Of a stretch of 20,049 nt of DNA, positions 1 through 7,696 are shown piece after piece (position 1 is the first letter of the stretch; each line of letters starts with the position of its first letter). This DNA comes from an uncultured Prevotella sp. (lineage in GTDB: Bacteria; Bacteroidota; Bacteroidia; Bacteroidales; Bacteroidaceae). The stretch covers positions 1 to 20,049 of the forward strand of contig CAKQSF010000028.1 of assembly GCA_934272845.1 (NCBI GenBank), given 5' to 3'. The position numbers and the translations under genes were made by a program. The notes under the pieces were generated by a model. That model worked only from the letters and a program-made list of their open reading frames with translations. It was not told the origin of the DNA and did not search any database.

Positions 1-155
1 ATTGGATTTTCCTTATGCATCCCATCAAGCCTGGAAGGCTATACTTTGAGTAACCGTGGGCACCGCCCACGGATATGATAGTGTGGTGGGGCTGCCTGGA
101 GGGCAGTACATTATACGTCTGCTGTGTACTGGTTTCCTGCCAAGTATCGGATACG
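1..155. repeat. Structured 155-bp repeat, copy 1
   Basis: This copy matches 272-426 with no indels and only about four mismatches (near 91, 102 and 116-118); it may continue to the left of the window. It is rich in inverted repeats. AGCC 28-31 pairs with GGCT 37-40. CCGTGGGC 54-61 pairs perfectly with GCCCACGG 65-72 across a 3-nt loop. CTGCC 92-96 pairs with GGCAG 102-106. CAGTAC 104-109 can pair with GTACTG 126-131. No convincing coding sequence covers it; the short open frames here shift between copies and resemble no protein I know. It could be a REP-like dispersed element or a structured RNA; the sequence alone does not decide. Confidence 0.85.
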
Positions 156-240
156 CCATGTGGCATCGGGCTTTGTACTGAGCCTACTGCCAAGTATCGA
201 TTACGCCATGTGGCATCGCTCTTTGTACTGGGCCTACTGC
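137..240. repeat. 50-bp tandem duplication inside the left repeat region
   Basis: Positions 137-186 and 187-236 are near-identical 50-bp units. Each starts CTGCCAAGTATCG and contains the small palindrome GCCATGTGGC. A third start (CTGC) follows at 237-240. The first 19 bases of the unit recur at 408-426 at the end of the right-hand large repeat, so the 50-bp duplication sits at the edge of the 155-bp repeat and fills part of the spacer between the two large copies. Confidence 0.8.
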
Positions 241-271
241 CTAATTACACTTTCTATAGTCTATGCATCCG

Positions 272-426
272 ATTGGATTTTCCTTATGCATCCCATCAAG
301 CCTGGAAGGCTATACTTTGAGTAACCGTGGGCACCGCCCACGGATATGATAGTGTGGTGGGTCTGCCTGGAAGGCAGTACATTATACATTTGCTGTGTAC
401 TGGTTTCCTGCCAAGTATCGGATACG
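272..426. repeat. Structured 155-bp repeat, copy 2
   Basis: This is the direct repeat of 1-155 at an exact offset of 271 bp. The hairpin CCGTGGGC/GCCCACGG is preserved at 325-343 and CTGCC/GGCAG at 363-377. The mismatch inside the second hairpin (GGAGG against GGAAG) falls in its loop and leaves the stem intact. The match stops after GATACG at 426, where unique sequence begins. Confidence 0.85.
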
Positions 427-493
427 TCTTAGCAACTTGGATTATGGAAATTACGCTTATTATTTTTCATATATAATAACGTATTGACTTTCA

Positions 494-581
494 ACGTGTT
501 GCAATTAAGGCTTAATTACCTTGCGATTTGGGCTCTTTTACCTTGTAATTAGGGCTTAATTACATCCTTATTAAGGCCTTT
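494..581. repeat. 22-bp-period tandem repeat, locus A
   Basis: About four degenerate units of 22 bp start near 494, 516, 538 and 560. The clearest is 538-559, built from TTACCTTGTAATTAGGGC plus TTAA. It contains the inverted pair GTAATTA/TAATTAC. The same unit family recurs at 18243-18308. There are no unique spacers between units, so it is not a CRISPR array. Function is unknown. Confidence 0.7.
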
Positions 582-639
582 TCCTTTTTTTCGTTGCCTT
601 GTTGACGTTGTTTCTCTGTCTTTCTCGCCATTATATTTT

Positions 640-840
640 GAATAATTCATAATGCATAATTCATAATGCATAATTCATAATTCATAATTCATAATGCATA
701 ATTCATAATGCACAATCCAAATTAATTATTAATTATTAATTATTAATTGAATTAATTCCGTGTTTAATTTTCAACTCACAATCCATAATGCACAATCCAA
801 ATTAATTATGAATTATGCATTATGAATTATGAATTAATTA
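640..840. repeat. AT-rich satellite downstream of frdB
   Basis: This stretch is made of short permutations of AATTCATAATGC, TTAATTATTAATT and their complements. A 26-bp segment at 704-729 recurs at 784-809. It begins directly after the frdB stop codon (the gene reads leftward) and can fold in many registers. No gene is visible. Similar sequence lies at 15055-15232 and in a short form near 19049-19070, so it is a dispersed simple-repeat family in this genome. Confidence 0.8.
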
Positions 841-841
841 T

Positions 842-1600
842 TTAGTCAGCCAACTTTGCCTTGATGAACTCGCGGTTCAGGCGTGCGATGTTAGCGATTG
901 ACTCGTTCTTTGGACATACAGCCTCGCATGCGCGTGTGTTGGTACAGTTACCGAATCCTAGTTCGTCCATCTTTGCTACCATTGCCTTGGCGCGCTTTGC
1001 AGCCTCTACGCGTCCCTGTGGGAGGAGTGCGAGTTGTGATACCTTTGATGATACGAAGAGCATTGCTGAACCGTTCTTACATGCTGCTACGCATGCTCCG
1101 CAACCGATGCAGGTAGCGCAGTCCATAGCCTCGTCAGCGTTCTCCTTAGGGATAAGGATGGCGTTAGCGTCCTGTGCCTGTCCGGTACGTATTGAGGTGT
1201 AACCTCCTGCCTGGATAATCTTATCGAAGGCAGAACGGTCTACCATGCAGTCCTTGATGACAGGGAAGCCTGCTGAACGCCATGGCTCAACGGTGATTAC
1301 GTCGCCATCGTTGAACTTACGCATATAGAGTTGGCATGTTGTAGCGCCACGCTCTGTCTTACCGTGCGGTGTACCGTTGATATAGAGTGAACACATGCCG
1401 CAGATGCCTTCGCGACAGTCATGGTCGAACACGAATGGTTCTTTTCCCTGCTCGATGAGTTGCTCGTTCATCATGTCGAGCATCTCAAGGAATGAGGTAT
1501 CGTCTGGTACGTTTTTCATCACCTCTTCGTCGAAGTGACCTTTAGCCTTAGGGCCATCCTGTTTCCAGAAACGTACTGTTACTGTTATATTTTTTGCCAT
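842..1600 (-). CDS. frdB: Fumarate reductase/succinate dehydrogenase iron-sulfur subunit
   Basis: This is the electron-transfer subunit that passes electrons between the cytochrome b quinone site and the FAD subunit at the cytoplasmic face of the membrane. The 252-residue protein has the plant-type [2Fe-2S] cysteines C62, C67, C70 and C89, then the cluster-binding series C164-x2-C167-x2-C170-x3-C174, and C219, C225 and C229 followed by Pro, as expected for the [4Fe-4S] and [3Fe-4S] centres. I chose the ATG at 1600 because the protein then starts [12 protein letters not shown], as in the family. The longer open frame up to 1678 adds 26 residues that overlap the C-terminal remnant of the upstream IVP gene in another frame. 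It is the last gene of the interrupted frdCAB cluster; its leader contains CAACCAAAA just before the ATG. Confidence 0.95.
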   Translation of the reverse strand: MAKNITVTVRFWKQDGPKAKGHFDEEVMKNVPDDTSFLEMLDMMNEQLIEQGKEPFVFDHDCREGICGMCSLYINGTPHGKTERGATTCQLYMRKFNDGDVITVEPWRSAGFPVIKDCMVDRSAFDKIIQAGGYTSIRTGQAQDANAILIPKENADEAMDCATCIGCGACVAACKNGSAMLFVSSKVSQLALLPQGRVEAAKRAKAMVAKMDELGFGNCTNTRACEAVCPKNESIANIARLNREFIKAKLAD

Positions 1601-1646
1601 AGTTTTTGGTTGTTTGGGGGATTGGTCGTTTAGTCGTTTAGGAAGA

Positions 1647-2035
1647 TTACGTATTTTCCCCGAAAGGCAAATCTTCATAGGACTGTTTTCTTTTCAGTGC
1701 GGCTATCAAGGCATTCAGTTGCTTCCAAACGCTTGTTATATTGTCTAGCATAACATTGCGTTCATCTAAGTTCATGTATCCTAAATTATAACTTACCATT
1801 ACCTTTATAATTCTGATATTGAACCTGAAGATATCCGCAAGAAATGTAACTTTTCCTTGTCTGTACCTCTTGCATATCCTTCTGCTATATTAGAAGGAAT
1901 GGAAACTACTGCCCTGCGCATCTGCGACACTAAACCAAAGAGTTCTTCTCTCGGATAGTTCTTGGTCAACAGATAAACACTTGTAACTAAGTCTATACTC
2001 TGCTGCCATACTCGCAGATCTTTATGAGTTACCAT
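1647..2035 (-). pseudogene. Frameshifted S23/IVP four-helix-bundle protein gene
   Basis: The first 76 codons, from the ATG at 2035, give a typical N-terminus of the 23S rRNA intervening-sequence protein family (TIGR02436-like): DLRVWQQSIDLV, then VSIPSNIAEGYARG, then FLRISSGSISEL. A TAA at 1805-1807 ends that frame. The expected C-terminal half continues in another frame from about 1802: VSYNLGYMNLDER, then [16 protein letters not shown], ending at a TAA at 1647-1649. Joined, the two parts total about 130 codons, close to the family's usual length. The break needs a net minus-one shift and a stop within a few bases, so I read it as a recent loss rather than two genes. It lies between frdA and frdB on the same strand; its ATG has an A-rich leader. 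Some such genes sit inside 23S rRNA, but no rRNA sequence is visible here. Confidence 0.8.
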
Positions 2036-2133
2036 TGTTTTTGCCTCTTATAGTATCTTACACATTGTTGCCTGTATAATGTTAGGAATGTTTGTTTCTA
2101 CTATATATAACACAGCAAACAACGGTATCTTCC

Positions 2134-2170
2134 CTAATCTACTAATCTACCAATCTACTAATCTACTAAC
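2134..2170. repeat. CTAATCTA octamer repeat between frdA and the IVP remnant
   Basis: CTAATCTA occurs at 2134, 2142, 2150 (as CCAATCTA) and 2158, followed by a partial CTAAC. It lies three bases downstream of the frdA stop codon in transcription order. No hairpin is evident. It may be a slippage-prone simple repeat; function is unknown. Confidence 0.75.
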
Positions 2171-2172
2171 TA

Positions 2173-4155
2173 TTAATTCTTGTAGTTACGTGTTTGTACC
2201 TTTATTATCTCGTACTCAAGTGGTTCCTTAGAGAGTTCTGGTGCTGTCTCATCGTTGTTCTGGTATTCCCAGCAACCTACGTAGAAGAAGTTCTCGTCAT
2301 CACGCTTTGCCTCGCCTTCTGGAGTCTGGTGCTCCTCGCGGAAGTGTCCACCGCATGACTCCTCACGGTGCAGTGCATCGTATGCTATCAACTCACCCAT
2401 TACGATGAAGTCGCGAAGGTGGATTGCCTTGTCGAGTTCTACGTTAAGACCGTCCTTCTCGCCTGGTACGAAGAGGTTGGTGTTGAACTCCTTGCGGATT
2501 TCCTTCAGCATCTTAAGGCCTTCCTCAAGTCCTTCCTTGGTACGACCCATGCCTACGTGCTCCCACATGATGTGGCCTAACTCCTTATGTATTGAGTCTA
2601 CGGAACGCTTACCCTTGATGTTCATCAGGCGGTCAATCTCCTTCTGTACGCCTTCTTCTGCCTTTGCGAACTCTGGCAGATCGGTAGAGAGACGTGGCCA
2701 GATAGCCTGGTCTGCAAGGTAGTTCTGAATGGTGTAAGGGAGTACGAAGTAACCGTCGGCAAGTCCCTGCATGAGGGCTGATGCACCGAGGCGGTTTGCT
2801 CCGTGGTCTGAGAAGTTACACTCACCGATGGCGAAGAGGCCTGGTACGGTGGTCTGCAACTCGTAGTCTACCCAAAGTCCGCCCATGGTGTAGTGGATGG
2901 CTGGGAAGATCATCATTGGGTGGTAGTACTCTACGCCGTCTACGGTCTTTGCGAGTTCGCCTGGGTTAACGTCGGTGATTTCCTCGTACATATCAAAGAG
3001 GTTACCGTAACGCTGACGTATCTCGTCGATGCCGAGACGCTGTATTGACTCAGAGAAGTCAAGGAACACAGCGAGACCGGTGTTGTTTACACCGAAGCCC
3101 TTGTCACAACGCTCCTTGGCTGCACGTGATGCTACGTCACGTGGAACAAGGTTACCGAAGGCTGGATAACGACGCTCGAGGTAGTAGTCACGGTCTTCTT
3201 CTGGTATCTCATAACCCTGCTTTGTGCCTGCCTGCAGTGCCTTAGCGTCTTCCAACTTCTTTGGCACCCAGATACGACCATCGTTACGAAGTGACTCTGA
3301 CATAAGGGTCAACTTTGACTGGTTGGTGCCGTGTACTGGGATACAGGTTGGGTGAATCTGTACGTATGATGGGTTAGCGAACATTGCGCCCTTACGGTAT
3401 GCCTGGATAGCAGCGGTACAGTTACAACCCATAGCGTTGGTTGAAAGGAAGTATGTGTTACCGTAACCACCGGTAGCGAGTACTACAGCGTTGGCTGTGA
3501 AGCGCTCAAGTTTGCCTGTAACGAGGTTCTTAGCAATGATACCACGTGCGCGACCGTCTACGATTACTACGTCTTCCATCTCGTAACGGGTGTAGAGTTT
3601 TACCTTACCTGCCTGCACCTGACGTGAGAGTGATGAGTATGCACCGAGGAGCAACTGCTGACCAGTCTGGCCCTTTGCATAGAAGGTACGTGACACCTGC
3701 GCACCACCGAATGAACGGTTGGCAAGCATGCCACCGTACTCACGTGCGAATGGTACACCCTGCGCTACGCACTGGTCTATGATATTGTTTGACACCTCTG
3801 CAAGGCGATATACGTTTGCCTCACGTGCACGGTAGTCACCGCCCTTTACTGTGTCGTAGAACAGGCGGTACACTGAGTCACCGTCGTTCTGATAGTTCTT
3901 CGCTGCATTGATACCACCCTGTGCTGCGATTGAGTGTGCACGACGTGGTGAGTCCTGAATGCAGAAGTTGAGAACGTTGAAGCCCATCTCGCCAAGTGAC
4001 GCTGCTGCGCTGGCGCCAGCAAGACCGGTACCGATGACGATGACGTCAAGTTTCAGTTTGTTCTTTGGGTTTACCAGACGCTGGTGTGCCTTATAGTTGG
4101 CCCACTTCTCGGTTACTGGTCCCTCAGGTATGCGTGAATTTAATGTCTTAGCCAT
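2173..4155 (-). CDS. frdA: Fumarate reductase/succinate dehydrogenase flavoprotein subunit
   Basis: This is the catalytic FAD subunit that interconverts fumarate and succinate; in Bacteroidales it mainly works as fumarate reductase, the terminal step of anaerobic succinate formation. The 660-residue protein shows the dinucleotide-binding motif GTGLAG (42-47), the HSIAAQGG segment whose H74 is the expected covalent FAD attachment site, HPTCIPVHG (268-276), RDVASRAA with the likely catalytic R339, HYTMGG (421-426), and [14 protein letters not shown] (444-457). The length fits the Bacteroidetes/epsilonproteobacterial type rather than the shorter E. coli enzymes. The ATG at 4155 gives a normal N-terminus. 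It follows frdC after about 109 bp and precedes frdB, from which it is separated by the IVP remnant. Confidence 0.96.
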   Translation of the reverse strand: MAKTLNSRIPEGPVTEKWANYKAHQRLVNPKNKLKLDVIVIGTGLAGASAAASLGEMGFNVLNFCIQDSPRRAHSIAAQGGINAAKNYQNDGDSVYRLFYDTVKGGDYRAREANVYRLAEVSNNIIDQCVAQGVPFAREYGGMLANRSFGGAQVSRTFYAKGQTGQQLLLGAYSSLSRQVQAGKVKLYTRYEMEDVVIVDGRARGIIAKNLVTGKLERFTANAVVLATGGYGNTYFLSTNAMGCNCTAAIQAYRKGAMFANPSYVQIHPTCIPVHGTNQSKLTLMSESLRNDGRIWVPKKLEDAKALQAGTKQGYEIPEEDRDYYLERRYPAFGNLVPRDVASRAAKERCDKGFGVNNTGLAVFLDFSESIQRLGIDEIRQRYGNLFDMYEEITDVNPGELAKTVDGVEYYHPMMIFPAIHYTMGGLWVDYELQTTVPGLFAIGECNFSDHGANRLGASALMQGLADGYFVLPYTIQNYLADQAIWPRLSTDLPEFAKAEEGVQKEIDRLMNIKGKRSVDSIHKELGHIMWEHVGMGRTKEGLEEGLKMLKEIRKEFNTNLFVPGEKDGLNVELDKAIHLRDFIVMGELIAYDALHREESCGGHFREEHQTPEGEAKRDDENFFYVGCWEYQNNDETAPELSKEPLEYEIIKVQTRNYKN

Positions 4156-4264
4156 TTTTTTCTTTTTTGTTTTTGTGATGGTTACTCTGGAATCATTTCT
4201 GTGGAGGAATAATAATGTTTCATATTCATCGCCCCCCTAGAAGGTAACGCCAGAAGTTAATGGT

Positions 4265-4942
4265 TTAGCAGCATCCCATTACGCTGCAGAGATAGTAGCA
4301 TACTACTACTGCCAAGAAACCAAGGCAGAGAAGTGATACGTATGCGATGCCAATGACCTTCCAACGGCAGAACCATGTCTTACCATTGAGGCCCAATGTC
4401 TGAAGTGCACTCCAGAAACCATGAGTAAGGTGGAACCACAGAGCAGCAATCCATACGATGTAAAGTGCTACATAACCACCGCATGAGAATGTCTGCTGAA
4501 TCCAGTAAGCACCGTCGGCTGCATGACCGAGGTCACCACACTGTGCCAACTCTACAAGCATCATCTTTGCCCAGAAGTTGTAAAGGTGAACGAGAAGACC
4601 TACAATCACGATGAGTCCGAGAACCAACATGTTCTGACTTGCCCACTCTACCTTGCCCGGCTTGTTCGTTACAGCGTAACGCTCACTGCCACGCGCAGCC
4701 TTGTTCTGCATCGTGAGGATAAACGCATAGACGATGTGAATCACCGCAAGAGCGGCAAGACCGAGTGTGGCAACCACTGCGTACCAGTTGGCACCAAGCA
4801 ACTCGCAAATCATGTTGTAAGCATCGCCTGAGAACAGGGCTACAACATTCATCGCCATGTGGAATGTTAAGAACAGGATAAGGCAGATACCGGTTACGGA
4901 CATCAACACCTTCTTTCCAATTGATGAATTAAATAACCACAT
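4265..4942 (-). CDS. frdC: Fumarate reductase/succinate dehydrogenase cytochrome b558 subunit
   Basis: This 225-residue membrane anchor holds heme and exchanges electrons with menaquinone. Five hydrophobic helices are visible (about 12-36, 55-78, 103-125, 155-180 and 194-219). Histidines on or near helices at H28 (FHMAMN), H69 (VIHIVYA), H119 (LVHLYNF) and H171/H174 (FHLTHGFW) are candidate ligands for the two b hemes of the TIGR02046-type family. As the first gene of the frd cluster it sets the order C-A-B, usual in Bacteroidales. A good minus-strand promoter candidate lies at 5178-5208, which would give a leader of about 230 nt. The C-terminus ends in an unusual Cys pair (GCC), which I cannot interpret. 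Confidence 0.94.
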   Translation of the reverse strand: MWLFNSSIGKKVLMSVTGICLILFLTFHMAMNVVALFSGDAYNMICELLGANWYAVVATLGLAALAVIHIVYAFILTMQNKAARGSERYAVTNKPGKVEWASQNMLVLGLIVIVGLLVHLYNFWAKMMLVELAQCGDLGHAADGAYWIQQTFSCGGYVALYIVWIAALWFHLTHGFWSALQTLGLNGKTWFCRWKVIGIAYVSLLCLGFLAVVVCYYLCSVMGCC

Positions 4943-5177
4943 AAGTTTTTTGTTTGTTGTTGATAAAAAAAATTATTGTTTGTAAAATTATTATTTCCGT
5001 TCATCCTCACGACCGCCTTAACACCACGGTATAACTCAAACAGGTTTGGCTATGCTCCATGGCTTGACAAAAACGGTCAAGCGTCACCGTGCCTGCGGCT
5101 TCACAGTCCCTACAATAACCTTACCGTGCACACACGCTTTAATAAACGCGGGCACACAGTTAAAAGATATTGTTTGG

Positions 5178-5208
5178 CAAAATTAATATAAAAATGCGAA
5201 AGCGCAAA
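5178..5208 (-). promoter_or_regulatory. Candidate Bacteroidetes-type promoter for the frd operon
   Basis: On the minus strand, TAATTTTG (5185-5178) matches the -7 element TAnnTTTG exactly, and TTTG (5208-5205) lies 19 nt upstream, the spacing expected for the -33 element of the primary sigma factor of Bacteroidetes. AT-rich DNA yields chance -7 matches, so the pairing with a -33 element is what raises this one above background. Confidence 0.45.
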
Positions 5209-5240
5209 GCAAAAACAAAAGATTTTTAAAGGAAATTGCG

Positions 5241-5248
5241 TACTTTTG
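5241..5248 (+). promoter_or_regulatory. Candidate -7 element for mnmG
   Basis: TACTTTTG fits TAnnTTTG and lies 54 bp before the chosen mnmG start codon. No clear TTTG is present at the -33 distance, only a T-run near 5223-5227, so this is a weaker call than the opposing promoter. Confidence 0.35.
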
Positions 5249-5302
5249 CAAAAGAAACAAAAAACAAATGTAGTTTTAGCAAAAAAATATCGCATATTTA
5301 CA

Positions 5303-7354
5303 ATGAAGTTACACTATGACGTCATCGTGGTCGGTGGAGGCCACGCTGGATGTGAGGCCGCTCACGCCGCGGCGCGGATGGGCGCAAAGACTTGCCTCGT
5401 AACAATGGACATGAACAAAATCGCACAGATGTCATGCAACCCTGCCATCGGAGGCATAGCAAAGGGACAGATTGTGCGAGAGGTGGACGCACTAGGCGGC
5501 GGCACTGGTCTCGTCACGGATGCTACAGCAATTCAGTTTCGCATGCTTAACAAATCGAAAGGACCTGCCATGTGGTCACCAAGAGCGCAGTGCGACCGTG
5601 GTAAGTTCATCTGGCAATGGCGCACACTACTCGACTCTACCCCGAATCTCGACATATGGCAAGATCAAGTAGAAGAACTAATCTGGGACACAAACCGTAA
5701 AGATACCGCCTCTTCTCAAAGCGACAATGCGTCAACCACTGCTTCTCCTCAAAGCAACAATGCGTCAACCACTGCTTCTTCTCAAAGCAATGGTTCCTTG
5801 TGCGGTGGCGTTTCTACGTCAACCGTTCCCGCCATCCGCGGCGTCCGCACCATTTGGGGCGTAGAGTTACTCGCTCCTTCTGTAGTCATTACCGCTGGCA
5901 CCTTCCTCAACGGACTGATGCACATCGGGCGACGCATGGTGCCAGGTGGTCGTTGCGCTGAGCCTGCCGCACTACACCTCACGGAGAGCATCAACGCTCT
6001 CGGCATCCGTTCCGACCGCATGAAAACTGGTACACCAGTGCGTATCGACAAACGATCAGTACACTTTGAGGATACCACTATCCAACCTGGCGAGGACGTT
6101 TCATCTATGTTCAGTTTCATGAATACTCCGCACTCTGTTTGCGAAGGCGAGAAAACTCTATTGCCGTGCTGGACTTTCGACACCACACCCGAGTGTCACG
6201 AGATGTTACGCAGCGGACTGGCAGACTCGCCTCTCTTCAACGGACAGATTAAGTCTATCGGACCTCGATACTGTCCATCCATCGAAACAAAGTTGGTTAC
6301 ATTCGCAGGCAAGGACCATCACCCTTTATTCCTTGAGCCTGAAGGCACGGACACTAACGAGATGTATCTTAACGGATTCTCTTCGTCATTGCCAATGGAA
6401 ATACAATTAAAGGCTCTTCGTCTCATACCTGCATTGCGCGATGTTCGCATCTACCGACCAGGCTATGCCATCGAGTACGACTTCTTCGATCCTACACAAC
6501 TCTCCCACTCTCTCATGTCAAAAAAATGCAACGGCCTTTTCTTCGCTGGACAGGTTAACGGAACTACAGGTTACGAAGAGGCCGCAGGACAAGGCATCAT
6601 TGCCGGCATTAACGCAGCAATATTCGCAGGACGATGTGGCGCAGGAGAAAACAACCTAACAGAAACAGACTTTTTCACTCTGCATCGCGACGAGGCTTAC
6701 ATCGGCGTCCTCATCGACGACCTCGTAACGAAGGGCGTTGACGAACCTTACCGCATGTTCACCTCTCGGGCCGAATACAGAATATTACTACGACAGGACG
6801 ACGCAGACTCACGACTAACACGTAAAGCACATTCCATCGGACTGGCTTCTACGGAACGACTCAAACGCCTGGAAGAAAAAGAGCATTACGTTCACAACAT
6901 CATCGACTACTGTTGCACCACTAACGTTAAGCCTAAGCAAGTTAACGCAGCACTCGAATCAATCGGTTCCACTCCGCTCAGTGGCGGATGCAAATTGAGC
7001 GAACTCGTCGCCCGACCTGGCGTAACAATACAATGGCTCGGTAACATACTGCCACGTCTTCGCGAACAACTCAACGTCTCACCCGACCGTCATGACGAAA
7101 TAGCCGAATCCGCCGAAACATTCCTCAAGTACCGAGGCTACATCGAGCGTGAACGCATCACTGCCGAAAAGATGCACCGTCTTGAGAACATCCGCATTAA
7201 AGGCCACTTCGATTACGATTCACTACAGAGCCTTTCCACCGAGGCGCGACAGAAATTGAAGGCAATCAACCCAGAGACTCTTGCACAAGCATCTCGCATC
7301 CCAGGAATCTCACCTTCAGACATCAACGTTCTCCTCGTGCTAATGGGCAGATAG
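5303..7354 (+). CDS. mnmG: tRNA uridine-5-carboxymethylaminomethyl(34) synthesis enzyme MnmG
   Basis: MnmG (GidA) works with MnmE to modify U34 in the wobble position of several tRNAs, using FAD, NADH and methylene-tetrahydrofolate. The protein starts MKLHYDVIVVGGGHAGCEAA with the FAD Rossmann motif at 10-15, and has conserved blocks CNPAIGGIAKG, RAQCDRG, GRYCP-like GPRYCPSIE, EPEGTDTNEMYLNG, RPGYAIEYDFFDP, GTTGYEEAAGQG, YRMFTSRAEYR and the C-terminal ASRIPGISPSDI. I chose the ATG at 5303; the frame is open to 5246 but the extra 19 residues are lysine-rich and not family-like. At 683 residues it is some 50-60 longer than usual, because of a low-complexity insertion at about 132-177 between two strands of a surface hairpin. 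It seems to be transcribed alone; a CTAG array follows the stop. Confidence 0.96.
   Translation: MKLHYDVIVVGGGHAGCEAAHAAARMGAKTCLVTMDMNKIAQMSCNPAIGGIAKGQIVREVDALGGGTGLVTDATAIQFRMLNKSKGPAMWSPRAQCDRGKFIWQWRTLLDSTPNLDIWQDQVEELIWDTNRKDTASSQSDNASTTASPQSNNASTTASSQSNGSLCGGVSTSTVPAIRGVRTIWGVELLAPSVVITAGTFLNGLMHIGRRMVPGGRCAEPAALHLTESINALGIRSDRMKTGTPVRIDKRSVHFEDTTIQPGEDVSSMFSFMNTPHSVCEGEKTLLPCWTFDTTPECHEMLRSGLADSPLFNGQIKSIGPRYCPSIETKLVTFAGKDHHPLFLEPEGTDTNEMYLNGFSSSLPMEIQLKALRLIPALRDVRIYRPGYAIEYDFFDPTQLSHSLMSKKCNGLFFAGQVNGTTGYEEAAGQGIIAGINAAIFAGRCGAGENNLTETDFFTLHRDEAYIGVLIDDLVTKGVDEPYRMFTSRAEYRILLRQDDADSRLTRKAHSIGLASTERLKRLEEKEHYVHNIIDYCCTTNVKPKQVNAALESIGSTPLSGGCKLSELVARPGVTIQWLGNILPRLREQLNVSPDRHDEIAESAETFLKYRGYIERERITAEKMHRLENIRIKGHFDYDSLQSLSTEARQKLKAINPETLAQASRIPGISPSDINVLLVLMGR
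5708..5791 (+). repeat. 33-bp in-frame tandem repeat inside mnmG
   Basis: Two full units (5708-5740 and 5741-5773) and a partial one (5774-5791) encode an 11-residue motif A-S-[S/P]-Q-S-[D/N]-N-A-S-T-T at residues 136-163. The units differ by only three bases, so the duplication looks recent. The whole Ser/Thr/Asn/Gln-rich insertion extends to about residue 177. It keeps the reading frame, and all conserved MnmG motifs on both sides remain intact. Confidence 0.85.
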
Positions 7355-7377
7355 TTCGCCGGGATTCAGTAGGGAGC

Positions 7378-7560
7378 CCTAGACAATCTAGTCAAAAAGC
7401 CCCTAGAGTCACCAGTTCGCCTTGTCCCCTCTAGCCCTCTAGAATCACTAGTCCATCTAGTCCTCTAGCCCCTCTAGCCCCCTAGAACCACTAGTCCATC
7501 TAGTCCATCTAGTTACTCTAGCATCCCTAGCCCCCCCTAGTACCCCTAGCCCCCCTAGAA
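7378..7560. repeat. CTAG array 1 (pyrimidine-rich on the plus strand)
   Basis: I count about 18 CTAG tetramers in about 180 bp, spaced mostly 7-12 bp apart and embedded in C/T-rich sequence such as CTAGTCCATCTAGTCC and CCTCTAGCCCCTCTAG. It begins about 25 bp after the mnmG stop codon and has no coding potential. Read on the minus strand it becomes the same purine-rich family as the larger array at 10616-11050, so the two arrays are in opposite orientation. The 330-bp stretch after mnmG contains this array and the parS-like sites and no gene. Confidence 0.85.
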
Positions 7561-7614
7561 TCCCCATTCCTATCCACCCCAGAAAGGTCCCAGTGTCACG
7601 CACACTGCTACTCA

Positions 7615-7630
7615 AGTTCCACGTGAAACT
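7615..7630. promoter_or_regulatory. parS-like site 1
   Basis: The 14-bp core GTTCCACGTGAAAC (7616-7629) matches the widely conserved chromosomal parS consensus TGTTNCACGTGAAACA at every core position; only the outermost base on each side differs (A and T in place of T and A), giving 14 of 16. ParB binds such sites to organise chromosome segregation. It lies in the mnmG-uvrC intergenic region. Confidence 0.7.
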
Positions 7631-7696
7631 ATTTACTTAAAGTTTTACTTGAGCGAGACGTATAAATCGTTAAAAATCGGAAAATTAACAGTATTT

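Larger units (their letters stand above)
4943..5302. other. Divergent intergenic region between frdC and mnmG
   Basis: About 360 bp separate the two divergent start codons. I see no ORF with family character, no tRNA and no strong terminator. The half nearer mnmG is A-rich and contains promoter candidates for both directions. The middle part (about 5000-5160) is less AT-rich and has loose repeats of CACCGTGCCTG-like sequence but no clear fold. The long frdC leader could hold a regulatory element; I cannot name one. Confidence 0.6.

Noticed and set aside
75..324. Overlapping open frames of 66-81 codons in the left repeat region
   Set aside because: They lie across the direct repeats and hairpins, use different frames over the same repeat units, and have no family resemblance.
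1601..1678. N-terminal extension of frdB by 26 residues
   Set aside because: The extension falls outside the family's N-terminus and overlaps the readable C-terminal remnant of the IVP gene in another frame. The ATG at 1600 gives a family-typical start.
1805..2035. Intact small gene for a 76-residue four-helix-bundle protein
   Set aside because: Family members are about 115-130 residues, and the missing C-terminal half is found directly downstream in another frame, so a frameshifted pseudogene explains it better.
3132..3151. Third parS-like sequence (CGTCACGTGGAACA) inside frdA
   Set aside because: It matches only 13 of 16 positions and encodes the strongly conserved VPRDV motif with the catalytic Arg, which explains the similarity.
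5246..5302. N-terminal extension of mnmG by 19 residues
   Set aside because: The FAD motif should lie almost at the N-terminus, and the extension includes the -7 promoter candidate at 5241-5248 and A-rich leader sequence.
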